A stretch of DNA of 64,000 bases, taken from positions 13,064 through 77,063 of the forward strand of contig JAKAGZ010000004.1 of the NCBI GenBank assembly GCA_021815365.1. Direction: 5' to 3'. A program made the position numbers and the translations under genes. The notes beneath the pieces were generated by a model, which did not search any database, was not told where the DNA came from, and saw only the letters and a list, made by a program, of their open reading frames with translations. Origin of the DNA: Bacteroidota bacterium (GTDB taxonomy: Bacteria; Bacteroidota; Ignavibacteria; Ignavibacteriales; Ignavibacteriaceae). The number at the start of each line of letters is the position of its first letter. Position 1 is the first letter of the stretch. Positions 39,030 to 48,109 of this stretch are shown piece by piece.

Positions 39030-40291
39030 ACATATTGTGTTGTAACTGATTTTGGACGGATTATCGGGTGCATCAGCGCCCTGTTCATCACCGATTGTGC
39101 AGTGAGTCCTAGGCTCCTTGAAACAGCAAAAACAACTGTATAATAAGAAAATTCCCTGAGACCAAAATGATAGAGCATCGAACCTGAAACTGCATCAACA
39201 TTGGGCCAGGGATTTTTAATTTTTTCTACTTTTTTTAATTCATTTGGCACAACGTTAAAAAATACTTCTACAGTTTTAAAAACCGGGTCATCAGGAAAAT
39301 TCTTCTTCCCGAAATCAAAGAACGCTTCAAATCTTGGATCAATAACACGCAGCACTGCATGCCCGTAACCCGGAATGACTTTCCCTGAATCAAGAGTTTC
39401 TTTGACCTGTTTTTCTGCCTGTTCTTTTGTCGGAGTATCACCAAATTTTTCCATTGTTTCGAGAATAAATTTCAGACATTCCTGGTTAGCAAGACCGTGA
39501 AGCGGTCCGGCTAATCCGTTAAAGCCGCCGGACAAAGAATAATAAACATCCGAGAGGGCTGAATTAATAGTCTGATTTGCAAAAGCACTTACATTGCCTC
39601 CTTCATGATCACAGTGCGCAACAAGATAAAGTTTCATCAGATTATTAAATTCATCTTTATCAGCATTTTCTATTCCAAGCATGTGAACATAGTCACCGGT
39701 AAGGTCCATATCAGGATCCGGTTCTATAATTTCTCCTTTGTTGAAACTCATTCTATAAATTGCCGCTGCAATCGCAGGAATTTTAGCAACAATGTTAAGG
39801 GAATCTTCTAAAGTCGGCTTCCAATAATCTTCTTTCCTTATTCCCCTGTCATATTCTCTTGCAAATAGAGATTCTTTCTGCAAAACTATAATAGCTGTGC
39901 TGAGCATCGTCATAGGGTGAGAATTTGCAGGCATTGCTTTCAAAACATTCCAGACATAATCAGGTACGAACTTTCTGGTCTTTAAATTTTCAGAAAAATT
40001 TTCAAGTTCAGTTTTATCCGGCAGTTCGCCTGTCAATAAAAGATAAAATACTTCTTCGGGAGAAATATTTATTATTTCTTTTAAAGGTTTGCCGCGTACT
40101 ATTAAACCCTGTTCCTGAGGGACCCTGGAAGTATCACAGATGAGCGATCGTACGCCCCTCATTCCGCCGTAAGCCTGTGAAACAGTAATTTCTGATAAAA
40201 CCTTTTCTCCGCCGTTTGCTAAAATATCCTTAGCTTCTCTGCGCCAAAGCTCAATTTTATCTGCTAATCTCTCAAAAATTTTCGACATCAA
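39011..40291 (-). CDS. gltA: Citrate synthase, mitochondrial-like type
   Basis: The 426 residues condense acetyl-CoA and oxaloacetate. The sequence resembles eukaryotic mitochondrial enzymes more than the E. coli hexameric type: Q-A-Y-G-G-M-R-G, H-C-D-H-E-G-G-N-V-S-A, G-L-A-G-P-L-H-G-L-A-N-Q-E with a catalytic histidine, and I-P-G-Y-G-H-A-V-L-R. Similar enzymes occur in Geobacter and several Bacteroidota-related groups. The gene stands alone, with a terminator overlapping its own stop codon. Confidence 0.95.
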   Translation of the reverse strand: MMSKIFERLADKIELWRREAKDILANGGEKVLSEITVSQAYGGMRGVRSLICDTSRVPQEQGLIVRGKPLKEIINISPEEVFYLLLTGELPDKTELENFSENLKTRKFVPDYVWNVLKAMPANSHPMTMLSTAIIVLQKESLFAREYDRGIRKEDYWKPTLEDSLNIVAKIPAIAAAIYRMSFNKGEIIEPDPDMDLTGDYVHMLGIENADKDEFNNLMKLYLVAHCDHEGGNVSAFANQTINSALSDVYYSLSGGFNGLAGPLHGLANQECLKFILETMEKFGDTPTKEQAEKQVKETLDSGKVIPGYGHAVLRVIDPRFEAFFDFGKKNFPDDPVFKTVEVFFNVVPNELKKVEKIKNPWPNVDAVSGSMLYHFGLREFSYYTVVFAVSRSLGLTAQSVMNRALMHPIIRPKSVTTQYVKNLIS

Positions 40292-40373
40292 AAAAACCTT
40301 GCTTAATTTTAATGTGGAAGGAAAGTTTTATTTGCCTGACAAAATTAGTTTTTTTGTCAGTGTAATTCAAACA

Positions 40374-41609
40374 TTATTCATACCTCAGCGCTTCGATCGG
40401 GTCAAGACTTGCAGCTTTGAACGCAGGATAAGTGCCGAAAATAATTCCGACAAAAATACAAAGAGATAAACCGATTGCGACCCAGTCATAAGGGATAGCA
40501 GACTGCGCATTTAATAATCCGCCGGCAAAGTTCCCTATTCCAACTCCCAATGTTATTCCGATCAGTCCGCCGATAATACAAAGCATAATCGCTTCAAACA
40601 AAAACTGGAAAAGAATATTGAATTTCTTTGCACCGATCGCCTTCCTTATTCCAATCTCTCTTGTTCTTTCAGTAACGGATACAAGCATAATATTCATTAT
40701 TCCTACTCCGGCAGCAAGCAAAGCGATAATTGAAACAACAACTGCACCGATCTTTACTCCGGCAGTAATATTATTAATCTGCCCGATGATTGATTCATTG
40801 CTGAAAATTTCAAAATCGTTCTCTTTGCCTGGCGGTACTTTCCTGATCGTTCTCATATAACCGATCGCTGATTCAATCACGCTTCCATAATCTTCTTTGC
40901 TCTTAGACATCACCATTATGTTTGCGCTGTAGTTGTGCTTTCCGTAATAAGATTGAAAAGTAGTTATAGGGATTACAACATAATTATCTCTGCTGCTGCC
41001 GAACATCTGCGGTTGTTTTTCAAGCACACCGATCACTCTCATCGGATGTCCGTCTACCTTAATAGTCTGACCAACAGGATCAATACTTGTGAATAGTTTA
41101 TCAACTACATCGTGACCAATCAGACAGACATCGTTTGAATAGTTAATATCAGACTGCATAAAATCGCGGCCGTATTCAACGTGCCAGTTATTTGTTTTAA
41201 TGCCGCCGAGAGTCTCTCCTGCTAATTGTATGTTAGGGTTAGATTCAATATTTCCGTATTTAACAATAATCCCAAAACGCCATTGCTCAGCGCCCATATA
41301 CAACGCTTTACCTTTCATATCATCTTCAAGCCGGTAGTAATCATTCAGTGTAATATCTTTCCTGTTCCTGAACCTGTCTCTCCAGCCCGGTCCTCCGCCC
41401 ATATTGTTAGGATATTTTTGTATCTGAAAAGTATTTTTATTTAACTGTGCAACTCCATTCTCAATACTTTTCTGAAGCATAGTAATAATTGTCATAATAA
41501 CAATTATCGAAAAAATTCCCACAACAACTCCGAGGATGGTTAAACCTGCTCTGAGCTTATTGGTCCTTACCGACTGAAAAGATAATGTAAAAATTTCTTT
41601 TATATTCAT
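40374..41609 (-). CDS. ABC transporter permease, MacB/FtsX type (second permease)
   Basis: The 411-residue protein has one N-terminal transmembrane helix (A-G-L-T-I-L-G-V-V-V-G-I-F-S-I-I-V), a large periplasmic MacB_PCD domain (about 45-260) and three C-terminal helices in an FtsX domain, with R-T-R-E-I-G-I-R-K-A-I-G-A-K at the cytoplasmic loop. It ends A-S-L-D-P-I-E-A-L-R-Y-E, as does its paralogue upstream. It lies 69 bases after the first permease. It probably works with the ATPase and adaptor of the same operon in export of a substrate that cannot be inferred. Confidence 0.92.
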   Translation of the reverse strand: MNIKEIFTLSFQSVRTNKLRAGLTILGVVVGIFSIIVIMTIITMLQKSIENGVAQLNKNTFQIQKYPNNMGGGPGWRDRFRNRKDITLNDYYRLEDDMKGKALYMGAEQWRFGIIVKYGNIESNPNIQLAGETLGGIKTNNWHVEYGRDFMQSDINYSNDVCLIGHDVVDKLFTSIDPVGQTIKVDGHPMRVIGVLEKQPQMFGSSRDNYVVIPITTFQSYYGKHNYSANIMVMSKSKEDYGSVIESAIGYMRTIRKVPPGKENDFEIFSNESIIGQINNITAGVKIGAVVVSIIALLAAGVGIMNIMLVSVTERTREIGIRKAIGAKKFNILFQFLFEAIMLCIIGGLIGITLGVGIGNFAGGLLNAQSAIPYDWVAIGLSLCIFVGIIFGTYPAFKAASLDPIEALRYE

Positions 41610-41678
41610 TTATACTCTTTTAATTTAAAATTAGCCAATTGTCTCCATCTCCCATCCTCCATACACCATATTCCATTT

Positions 41679-42914
41679 TTATTCATACCTCAACGCTTCG
41701 ACCGGATCCATCTTAGCAGCCGTATAAGCCGGCGCAAACCCGGCAATTATTCCTGTCATAAGTGAAATCATTATTGCCAGTATGACTGCACTATACTGTA
41801 CGGATGTCGGAAGAAATTGATTTACAATCATGCTTAAAATCACTGCTAAAATAAGACCGACGAGTCCGCCCATCAGGCAGATAACTGAAGATTCGAGCAG
41901 GAACTGTCCGAGTATAGTTCTCCTTTTAGCGCCGATAGCTTTCCTCAAGCCGATCTCTTTCGTCCTTTCTCTTACGGAAACAAACATAATATTCATAATA
42001 CCGATTGCACCGACAAACAGCGAAAGTCCTGTAATGAACAGTCCCGCAATTTGTATAACACCAACAACTGAATCATAACTTTGCTGCAGAGCTTCCTGCT
42101 GATTTATAGCAAAATCATCTTCTTCATTGTAAGACAGACCCCTGATCTTTCTCATAATTCCTTCTGCTTCATCTTTAGTTGCAGGAACCATCGCCGGACT
42201 TGCAGCCCGAACATTGAGCGTAATGCTGCTGCTCCATCTGCTCATAAAATATTTGAAAACGGTCCCTATCGGAACATATAGCTGGTTATCAGGATTGAAA
42301 GCCCCAAGTATAATACTACCCTGTTCTGTTAAAATGCCGATAACCTTAAAATTTTCATTACCGATTTTAATTGTTTTATTCAGCCCGTCCCTGCGCGGGA
42401 AAAGATTTTTAGCAATATTACTTCCGAGCACAACAACATTTCTTGAGCTTTTACTTTCCGTTTCAGAAAAAAATCTTCCCATATCAAAAGTGAAGTTCGT
42501 GGTATTAACATAATCAGCATCTGATCCTGTCATAATAACGTTATCAACGCTCCTGTCCTTGTACTTTGCCGATCTGATACTGTTTACAACAGGTGCGACC
42601 GCAATCGGAAGCTTTGCTAATTCCTTAAACCTTTCGAAATCAGCCATAGTAATATTTCTTCTGTTCCTTATTTTCCACCAATCCCTGTTCCCAAACCATG
42701 GCCATTTGCTGATATAAAGCACATCAGAACCAAGAGCGCTTATCCCTTTCTGGAAGGCATTATCAATACCCTTTATTGCAGTGGTCATAAGCACCACAGA
42801 AGTTATTCCGATAACTATGCCAAGCATCGTAAGGATTGCCCTGATCTTATTCGAACGAATTGCCCGAAGCGCTATCAGCATCCCCTCTTTTATCTCGAAG
42901 AAAAATGTATTCAT
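41679..42914 (-). CDS. ABC transporter permease, MacB/FtsX type (first permease)
   Basis: 411 residues, the same length and layout as the neighbouring permease: N-terminal helix (I-R-A-I-L-T-M-L-G-I-V-I-G), periplasmic domain, three C-terminal helices and R-T-K-E-I-G-L-R-K-A-I-G-A-K. The end reads A-K-M-D-P-V-E-A-L-R-Y-E. The two permeases look like tandem duplicates that diverged, so the exporter may use a heterodimer. Confidence 0.92.
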   Translation of the reverse strand: MNTFFFEIKEGMLIALRAIRSNKIRAILTMLGIVIGITSVVLMTTAIKGIDNAFQKGISALGSDVLYISKWPWFGNRDWWKIRNRRNITMADFERFKELAKLPIAVAPVVNSIRSAKYKDRSVDNVIMTGSDADYVNTTNFTFDMGRFFSETESKSSRNVVVLGSNIAKNLFPRRDGLNKTIKIGNENFKVIGILTEQGSIILGAFNPDNQLYVPIGTVFKYFMSRWSSSITLNVRAASPAMVPATKDEAEGIMRKIRGLSYNEEDDFAINQQEALQQSYDSVVGVIQIAGLFITGLSLFVGAIGIMNIMFVSVRERTKEIGLRKAIGAKRRTILGQFLLESSVICLMGGLVGLILAVILSMIVNQFLPTSVQYSAVILAIMISLMTGIIAGFAPAYTAAKMDPVEALRYE

Positions 42915-42960
42915 TTATTGCTCATAAAATATTTTTGAAAATAATCATGCCTTACAAATT

Positions 42961-43680
42961 CTAAACAACAACAGTTTTAGGTTTAGGAATAAAACGATTT
43001 TTCACTGTTTCATCAGATTCTATCAGTCCGTCCTTCAACCTAATGATGCGTGCGGCGTGTTCAGCAATATATTCTTCGTGAGTAACCAGGATAATAGTAT
43101 TACCTTTCTCGTAAATCTCATTAAAGAGTATCATGATCTCTTCACCGGTTTTTGAATCGAGATTTCCCGTCGGTTCATCAGCTAGTATAATGGATGGTTT
43201 GGTAACAAGAGCACGTGCGATTGCAACTCTCTGACGCTGACCTCCGGAAAGTTCATTGGGCTTATGATGCATCCTGTCTTTCAGTCCTACATCAATTAAT
43301 GCTGCTTCAGCTCTTTCGCGCCGTTCAGCAGAAGGAACGCCAGCATAAATCAGTGGAAGCTCTACATTATGAAGAGCGTCTGACCTGGCAAGAAGATTAA
43401 ATGTTTGAAAGACGAATCCTATTTCTTTATTCCTGATCTTTGCTAATTCATTATCAGTCATTTCACTTACATTGGCATTTGTAAATTCATATTTACCCGA
43501 AGTCGGTGTATCAAGACATCCGAGCATATTCATTAGTGTTGATTTACCTGAACCAGACGGACCCATAATAGCAACATATTCATTCTTATTTATTCTAAGG
43601 GAAACATCACGTAAAGCGTGCACTTGTTCAGAGCCAACCTCATAAATTTTAGCAATATGTTCAATATTTATAATGTTCAT
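42961..43680 (-). CDS. ABC transporter ATPase (MacB/LolD type)
   Basis: The 239 residues drive the adjacent FtsX-type permeases. Walker A is G-P-S-G-S-G-K-S-T (about 39-47), the signature L-S-G-G-Q-R-Q-R-V (about 143-151) and Walker [11 protein letters not shown] (about 163-172), followed by the H-loop T-H-E. The E-x-x-G-P-S-G-S-G-K and D-E-P-T-G-N forms are those of the MacB/LolD subgroup. The stop lies 46 bases from the first permease. Confidence 0.95.
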   Translation of the reverse strand: MNIINIEHIAKIYEVGSEQVHALRDVSLRINKNEYVAIMGPSGSGKSTLMNMLGCLDTPTSGKYEFTNANVSEMTDNELAKIRNKEIGFVFQTFNLLARSDALHNVELPLIYAGVPSAERRERAEAALIDVGLKDRMHHKPNELSGGQRQRVAIARALVTKPSIILADEPTGNLDSKTGEEIMILFNEIYEKGNTIILVTHEEYIAEHAARIIRLKDGLIESDETVKNRFIPKPKTVVV

Positions 43681-43692
43681 CTTAAATTCCGT

Positions 43693-44985
43693 TTATTGTT
43701 TATCTGGCTGAAAAATTTTCCTTTTTTTTTCTACTCTTACAACTGAGCCATCATGCAGGTCTCTTGAAATTGCCCTGTAGCTTCCGGTAACAACTTCTTC
43801 ACCGCCTTTTAATCCTGATTTAATTTCAATATAATTATCATCACTTATACCAGTTGTCACATTAACTGATTTAGCTTTACCATCTTTCACAATAAAAATA
43901 ATTTCCTGTGGTTTAGTATCATCTTTTTTCTTATTAACAGCCTCTTCATCCTGCTGAGAATTATTATTGCCGCCAGGCATCATTTCGTTAGCGGTTCTTG
44001 CTGTAACGCTCTGGATCGGAACGCTCCATACATCTTTAATACGCGCAGTTTCTATTTTTGCATTGCAGGACATACCGGGCCTTAAATTTGGATTTGTATC
44101 TATCAGTTTGATCTTGACTTCAAAATTCACAACCTGGTCCTGCGTACCAGTGCCTGTAGAAATAGCACTGTTGCCAATCTGTTTTACAATCCCTCTGAAT
44201 TCTTTATCGCCGAATGCATCAACTTTAACACGTGCAGTATCACCGATAGCTACTAATACAACATCATTTTCATCAACATTAACAACAGCTTCAATATTAT
44301 TCAGATCGCTGACGGTCATAATATTTGTTCCCTGGCTGAAGCCGCTTCCGAGTACCTTTTCACCAAGCTCCATATTCAACTGAGTTATTGTTCCTGCCAT
44401 TGGCGAATAGATTGTGGTTTTTCGTAACTGATCTTCCTGGTATTTAAGAGCTGCTTCATTCTGAAGTACATTAGCCTGCGCTCCTTCAAAAGAAGCCTTC
44501 GCAGAGAGGTATGCACTTTTGGAAGTTTCAAGCTCGGAATCGCTTGCTAATTTTTTAGCGTGCAATTCTTTTATTCTGTTATAGTCGGCTGTAACTTTAT
44601 CGAGGTCAGCTTTTCTCATTCCCATTACAGCTTTGGCATTAGCAAGATTTGCTTCTGATTGCTGTACCTGCGCTTTATATGCATCTGACCTGATCTTCAG
44701 AAGAAGATCCCCTTTCTTAACGACATTTCCTTCCTTGACAGGAAGAGCAACAATTTCTCCCGTCACTTCAGGAGTGATAACGACTTTAAATTCTGGATTG
44801 ATAGTGCCTGTTGCTGAAACAGTCTGTGTAATATTGCGCTTCATAGCCTTTTCAACCTGGACTGAAATAATTTCCTCTTTATTACCGCTTACAAAAGCTA
44901 TAATGATTAAAACAAGAAGCAGCAATCCAATTCCACCGAATATAAATAACTTCTTCTTTGATTTTTTTTGTTTCCCGTTAGCCAT
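43693..44985 (-). CDS. Periplasmic adaptor subunit (MacA/HlyD family)
   Basis: 430 residues: a cytoplasmic basic tail, one transmembrane anchor (L-F-I-F-G-G-I-G-L-L-L-L-V-L-I-I-I), a lipoyl/barrel-sandwich half (V-T-G-E-I-V-A-L-P-V-K-E-G-N-V-V-K-K-G), a coiled coil (about 105-180) and a returning beta-barrel. The C-terminal half has an asparagine/glutamine/lysine-rich linker (about 335-360). It bridges the inner-membrane ABC part to the TolC-like channel. aggag precedes the ATG. Confidence 0.92.
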   Translation of the reverse strand: MANGKQKKSKKKLFIFGGIGLLLLVLIIIAFVSGNKEEIISVQVEKAMKRNITQTVSATGTINPEFKVVITPEVTGEIVALPVKEGNVVKKGDLLLKIRSDAYKAQVQQSEANLANAKAVMGMRKADLDKVTADYNRIKELHAKKLASDSELETSKSAYLSAKASFEGAQANVLQNEAALKYQEDQLRKTTIYSPMAGTITQLNMELGEKVLGSGFSQGTNIMTVSDLNNIEAVVNVDENDVVLVAIGDTARVKVDAFGDKEFRGIVKQIGNSAISTGTGTQDQVVNFEVKIKLIDTNPNLRPGMSCNAKIETARIKDVWSVPIQSVTARTANEMMPGGNNNSQQDEEAVNKKKDDTKPQEIIFIVKDGKAKSVNVTTGISDDNYIEIKSGLKGGEEVVTGSYRAISRDLHDGSVVRVEKKRKIFQPDKQ

Positions 44986-45011
44986 TTAATTTGTCTCCTA
45001 TGTATTAAATT

Positions 45012-46358
45012 TTATTCATACTTTTTATAGTTCAGCGCACCTATATAATATTTAAGCTGCTTGCTTAGTTGAATATATGAGAACTGAGCGCTGATATAGT
45101 TTGTCCTTGCCGTTGTATAATCTGAGTTTGCAGTAAGGACATCCAGCAATGTGCTTGAACCAAGTGCATATCTTTCTTCCTGAACTTTTCTGTTCTGCTC
45201 TGCTGCAATTACATTGGTGCGGTTTACCTCAAGACTTTTTTCAGCAGCCTGAAGATCGAGATAAGTTTTCTGAATGTTCTGTTTAATAGTTCTTTCAAGA
45301 TCACTCAAAGCAAGTTTGGTGTTATCAACGCCTACTTCGGCAGACTGAACATTGTTAGAAATCCTGAACCCGGAAAATATTGGAAGGCTTAAAGTTAAAC
45401 CAATAGAATATGTTCTGGAATCCAAAAGATTTTTCAATTCATTTGAACGCAGGCTGTAGCTGATAAAGTTAGTCAGCCTTGGAAGATGCCCGCCTCTTGC
45501 AATATTAATTCCCTCTTCAGCACTTTTAAGATCAAACTGAGCGCTTTTATAATCAGCCCTGTTCTCCAAAGCTGTTGAAACAAGAGCCGATAGGTTACTG
45601 TAGTCTTCTGCTAATTTACTTTCAAGAATATTTTTCTCGCTTGCAGTAAGTGAGTCAGCAAATGTATAGTTATCAAAAACATTCAGAGCAAGATAACTTA
45701 ACAGGTTGCTCTTTGCAGTTTCATAACTGTTTTTTGCCTGTATTAAAGAAAGCTCAGCATTACCTTCTTTAACCTGCTGTGAATAAACATCAGCAATAGT
45801 GACAGCACCGAGTTTATTCCTTTCGATTATGGTTTCAAGATTCCGCTTGTTCCATTTAACATTATCTTCCTGCACCTTCATTAATTGTTGTGCGTTTATA
45901 ACTGCATAGTATAACGTAATGGTTTGAAAGACTATGCTCTGCTTTAAATTTTCTAACTGCAGCCTTGCTGATTCAAGATTATCCTTACTTTGCGACAAAG
46001 TAGAAAAGTTTGATAACCCGTCAAACAAAGTCCAGTTTGAGCTGACACTGGCTGAATAGCTTCTGCTTTCTGTTGTAGAGGGTGGAATTTTAATAACAGT
46101 TGAACCAACATTTATATATCCGCCTTTGTCCTCAGATCTGTTCCAGTTGAAGCTGCCGTTTGCATTTAGAGATGGCAGTAAATTTCCATAAGCTACCTTC
46201 ACGCTGCCCTCTGAAACATTGAGATTATTTTCAGCTTTCTGCAGAGTTGTATTTCTGTGTAAGGCTATTTTAATTGCTTCGTCAAGGCTTAAATTTTTCT
46301 GAGCGAATGACGATGCAGTGAAACATAAAATACATAATATGTTTATAACGTTCCGCAT
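45012..46358 (-). CDS. TolC-family outer-membrane efflux protein
   Basis: 448 residues with a signal peptide (I-N-I-L-C-I-L-C-F-T-A-S-S-F-A-Q) and two OEP repeats (L-S-L-D-E-A-I-K-I-A-L near the start; long heptad helices from about 100-215 and 330-430). It forms the outer-membrane tunnel of the export system. It is the first gene of the five-gene operon TolC-adaptor-ATPase-permease-permease, and cggag precedes its ATG. The 294 bases upstream hold no gene and should contain the promoter, but I can place no convincing motif. Confidence 0.92.
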   Translation of the reverse strand: MRNVINILCILCFTASSFAQKNLSLDEAIKIALHRNTTLQKAENNLNVSEGSVKVAYGNLLPSLNANGSFNWNRSEDKGGYINVGSTVIKIPPSTTESRSYSASVSSNWTLFDGLSNFSTLSQSKDNLESARLQLENLKQSIVFQTITLYYAVINAQQLMKVQEDNVKWNKRNLETIIERNKLGAVTIADVYSQQVKEGNAELSLIQAKNSYETAKSNLLSYLALNVFDNYTFADSLTASEKNILESKLAEDYSNLSALVSTALENRADYKSAQFDLKSAEEGINIARGGHLPRLTNFISYSLRSNELKNLLDSRTYSIGLTLSLPIFSGFRISNNVQSAEVGVDNTKLALSDLERTIKQNIQKTYLDLQAAEKSLEVNRTNVIAAEQNRKVQEERYALGSSTLLDVLTANSDYTTARTNYISAQFSYIQLSKQLKYYIGALNYKKYE

Positions 46359-46652
46359 TTTTTCTCCGTTTATAAAATTGTAATTTTTTCCTTTATCAGG
46401 ACGTTAATTATTACAAAAGGTTACTTAAAACAAAAGTCAGCTCTTATTCTGTACCGCATTTATTTTATCAGTTTTCTGACTGAAAAATATAGTTTAAATC
46501 AACTCAAAAATGATTTTAATTACAAGCGGCATAATAATTACATAACCGGTGTTTTAATTATCCCTGAATTATAGAATTTTGACAACATTTTAAATGTCCC
46601 GGTTTTATCAGCAGGAAGATAAACAGAAAGGATGAACAGCCGTACGGAATAA

Positions 46653-48074
46653 TTAATCCAAAAACTTATCCTTTATCTCCAGCAAATACTGATAAGCTTC
46701 TTCAAAATTATTGCCGATGCGTCCGTCAAGTATCGCATCTTCTATAGCCGTTTTTATCTCCCCGACTTTTCTGGAGGGTTTTAAATTGCACACTTTCATA
46801 ATAACATCCCCTCTTACAGGTGATTGAAACGACCTTAGTCTGTCTTTCTCCTCAACTTCCCAAACCTTCTTCATTACTTTTTCATAGTTGCCCAGATATT
46901 TTTTTACTTTTGCATCATTCTTACTTGTAATATCTGCCCGGCAAAGAGTGATCAGGTCTTCGAGATTTTCGCCGGCGCTTACAATAAATCTTCTGATGGC
47001 TGAATCTGTTACTTCTTCTTTTGCAAGGGCTATTGGTCTTAAATGCAACCGCACAAGTTTTTCAACGTATTCCAGTTTGTGCATAGGTAATTTTAATTTT
47101 CTGAAGATGCCCTTCATCATTCTTGCGCCAAGTTCTTCGTGACCGTGAAATGTCCACCCGACTCCGTCTATAAATTTTTTTGTCTGCGGCTTGGCAATGT
47201 CGTGTACAAGCGCTGCGAATCTGAGCCAAACATCATCAGTAACTTTCGAAATATTGTCAACTACTTTACAAGTATGTAAAAAGACTTCTTTGTGATGATA
47301 ATCTTTTCTCTGTTCCTGTCCTGCTAACTTTGCAATTTCAGGGAAAATTATTTCCATAACTCCGGTCTGCTGAAGTAATTTTAAGCCAACAGAAGGGACA
47401 GGTGATTTCAGTATCTTCAAGAACTCATCAGTAATTCTTTCCTGAGAAACTACCTGCCTGCCGTCAGGCAAGGTTCGCAGTCTTTCTTTTAATTTATTTG
47501 CAGCAATTAATATTTTCTCATCTACATCGAACTGAAGCTGGGCAGCGAATCTGAAAGCGCGTAATATCCTCAGCGGATCATCGTTAAAAGTATCAATCGG
47601 GTTGAGAGGGGTTCTTATTATTTTATTTTTAATATCAGTTAAACCGTCATATTTATCAACCAGCTTCCCGAAATCTTTTTTGTTAATTGATACTGCAAGA
47701 GTGTTAATAGTAAAATCGCGGCGGTCAATATCATCGTCAAAAGTGCCCGTTGTTACTGAAGGTTTACGGCTCCCTTTCCCGTAGGATTCTTTTCTTGCGC
47801 CCACAAATTCGAAATCGAAATTTTCGTATTTAAAATGTGCAGTGCCAAAGTTTTTGAAAATGAAAATCTTTTTAATTCCAAGTTCTTTTGCAAATTCTGA
47901 AGCAAACTTTGGCCCATCACCTACTACAAGAAAATCAATCTCGTTCCTTTGCCTTTTTAAAATGATATCCCTCACAAAACCGCCTACAATAAAAACCTGG
48001 TAGTTTTGTGAATCTGCTGTTCTCGAAGCTATACCGAGGAAAGGATATATATTTAGTTTCTTGTCAAAATTCAT
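46653..48074 (-). CDS. cca: CCA-adding / poly(A) polymerase-type tRNA nucleotidyltransferase
   Basis: 473 residues: a class II nucleotidyltransferase head (G-G-F-V-R-D at 31-36, acidic E-I-D-F-L-V-V), an R-R-D-F-T-I-N segment, an RNA-binding region and an HD-type domain (H-D-I-A-K-P-Q-T-K, and an earlier H-H-K-E). It repairs or adds the 3' CCA end of tRNA. At about residues 201-208 (L-P-D-G-R-Q-V) the reading frame contains an in-frame GC-rich palindrome (47453-47473), like palindromes found in the Family I elements; these few residues look inserted. Whether it adds CCA or only A cannot be told. Confidence 0.88.
   Translation of the reverse strand: MNFDKKLNIYPFLGIASRTADSQNYQVFIVGGFVRDIILKRQRNEIDFLVVGDGPKFASEFAKELGIKKIFIFKNFGTAHFKYENFDFEFVGARKESYGKGSRKPSVTTGTFDDDIDRRDFTINTLAVSINKKDFGKLVDKYDGLTDIKNKIIRTPLNPIDTFNDDPLRILRAFRFAAQLQFDVDEKILIAANKLKERLRTLPDGRQVVSQERITDEFLKILKSPVPSVGLKLLQQTGVMEIIFPEIAKLAGQEQRKDYHHKEVFLHTCKVVDNISKVTDDVWLRFAALVHDIAKPQTKKFIDGVGWTFHGHEELGARMMKGIFRKLKLPMHKLEYVEKLVRLHLRPIALAKEEVTDSAIRRFIVSAGENLEDLITLCRADITSKNDAKVKKYLGNYEKVMKKVWEVEEKDRLRSFQSPVRGDVIMKVCNLKPSRKVGEIKTAIEDAILDGRIGNNFEEAYQYLLEIKDKFLD
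47453..47473. repeat. REP-like GC palindrome inside the cca reading frame
   Basis: cctgcctgccg followed by tcaggcaagg forms a TGCCTG/CAGGCA stem around ccgt. It is in frame with cca. Similar palindromes sit at 35295-35314 and 62366-62385, and a half-site (ctgcctgccggg) lies between pyrG and the TPR gene at about 37225-37236. Confidence 0.65.
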
Positions 48075-48109
48075 TTGTATTTTATTTAAGAATACAAAGA
48101 TAAATTAAT

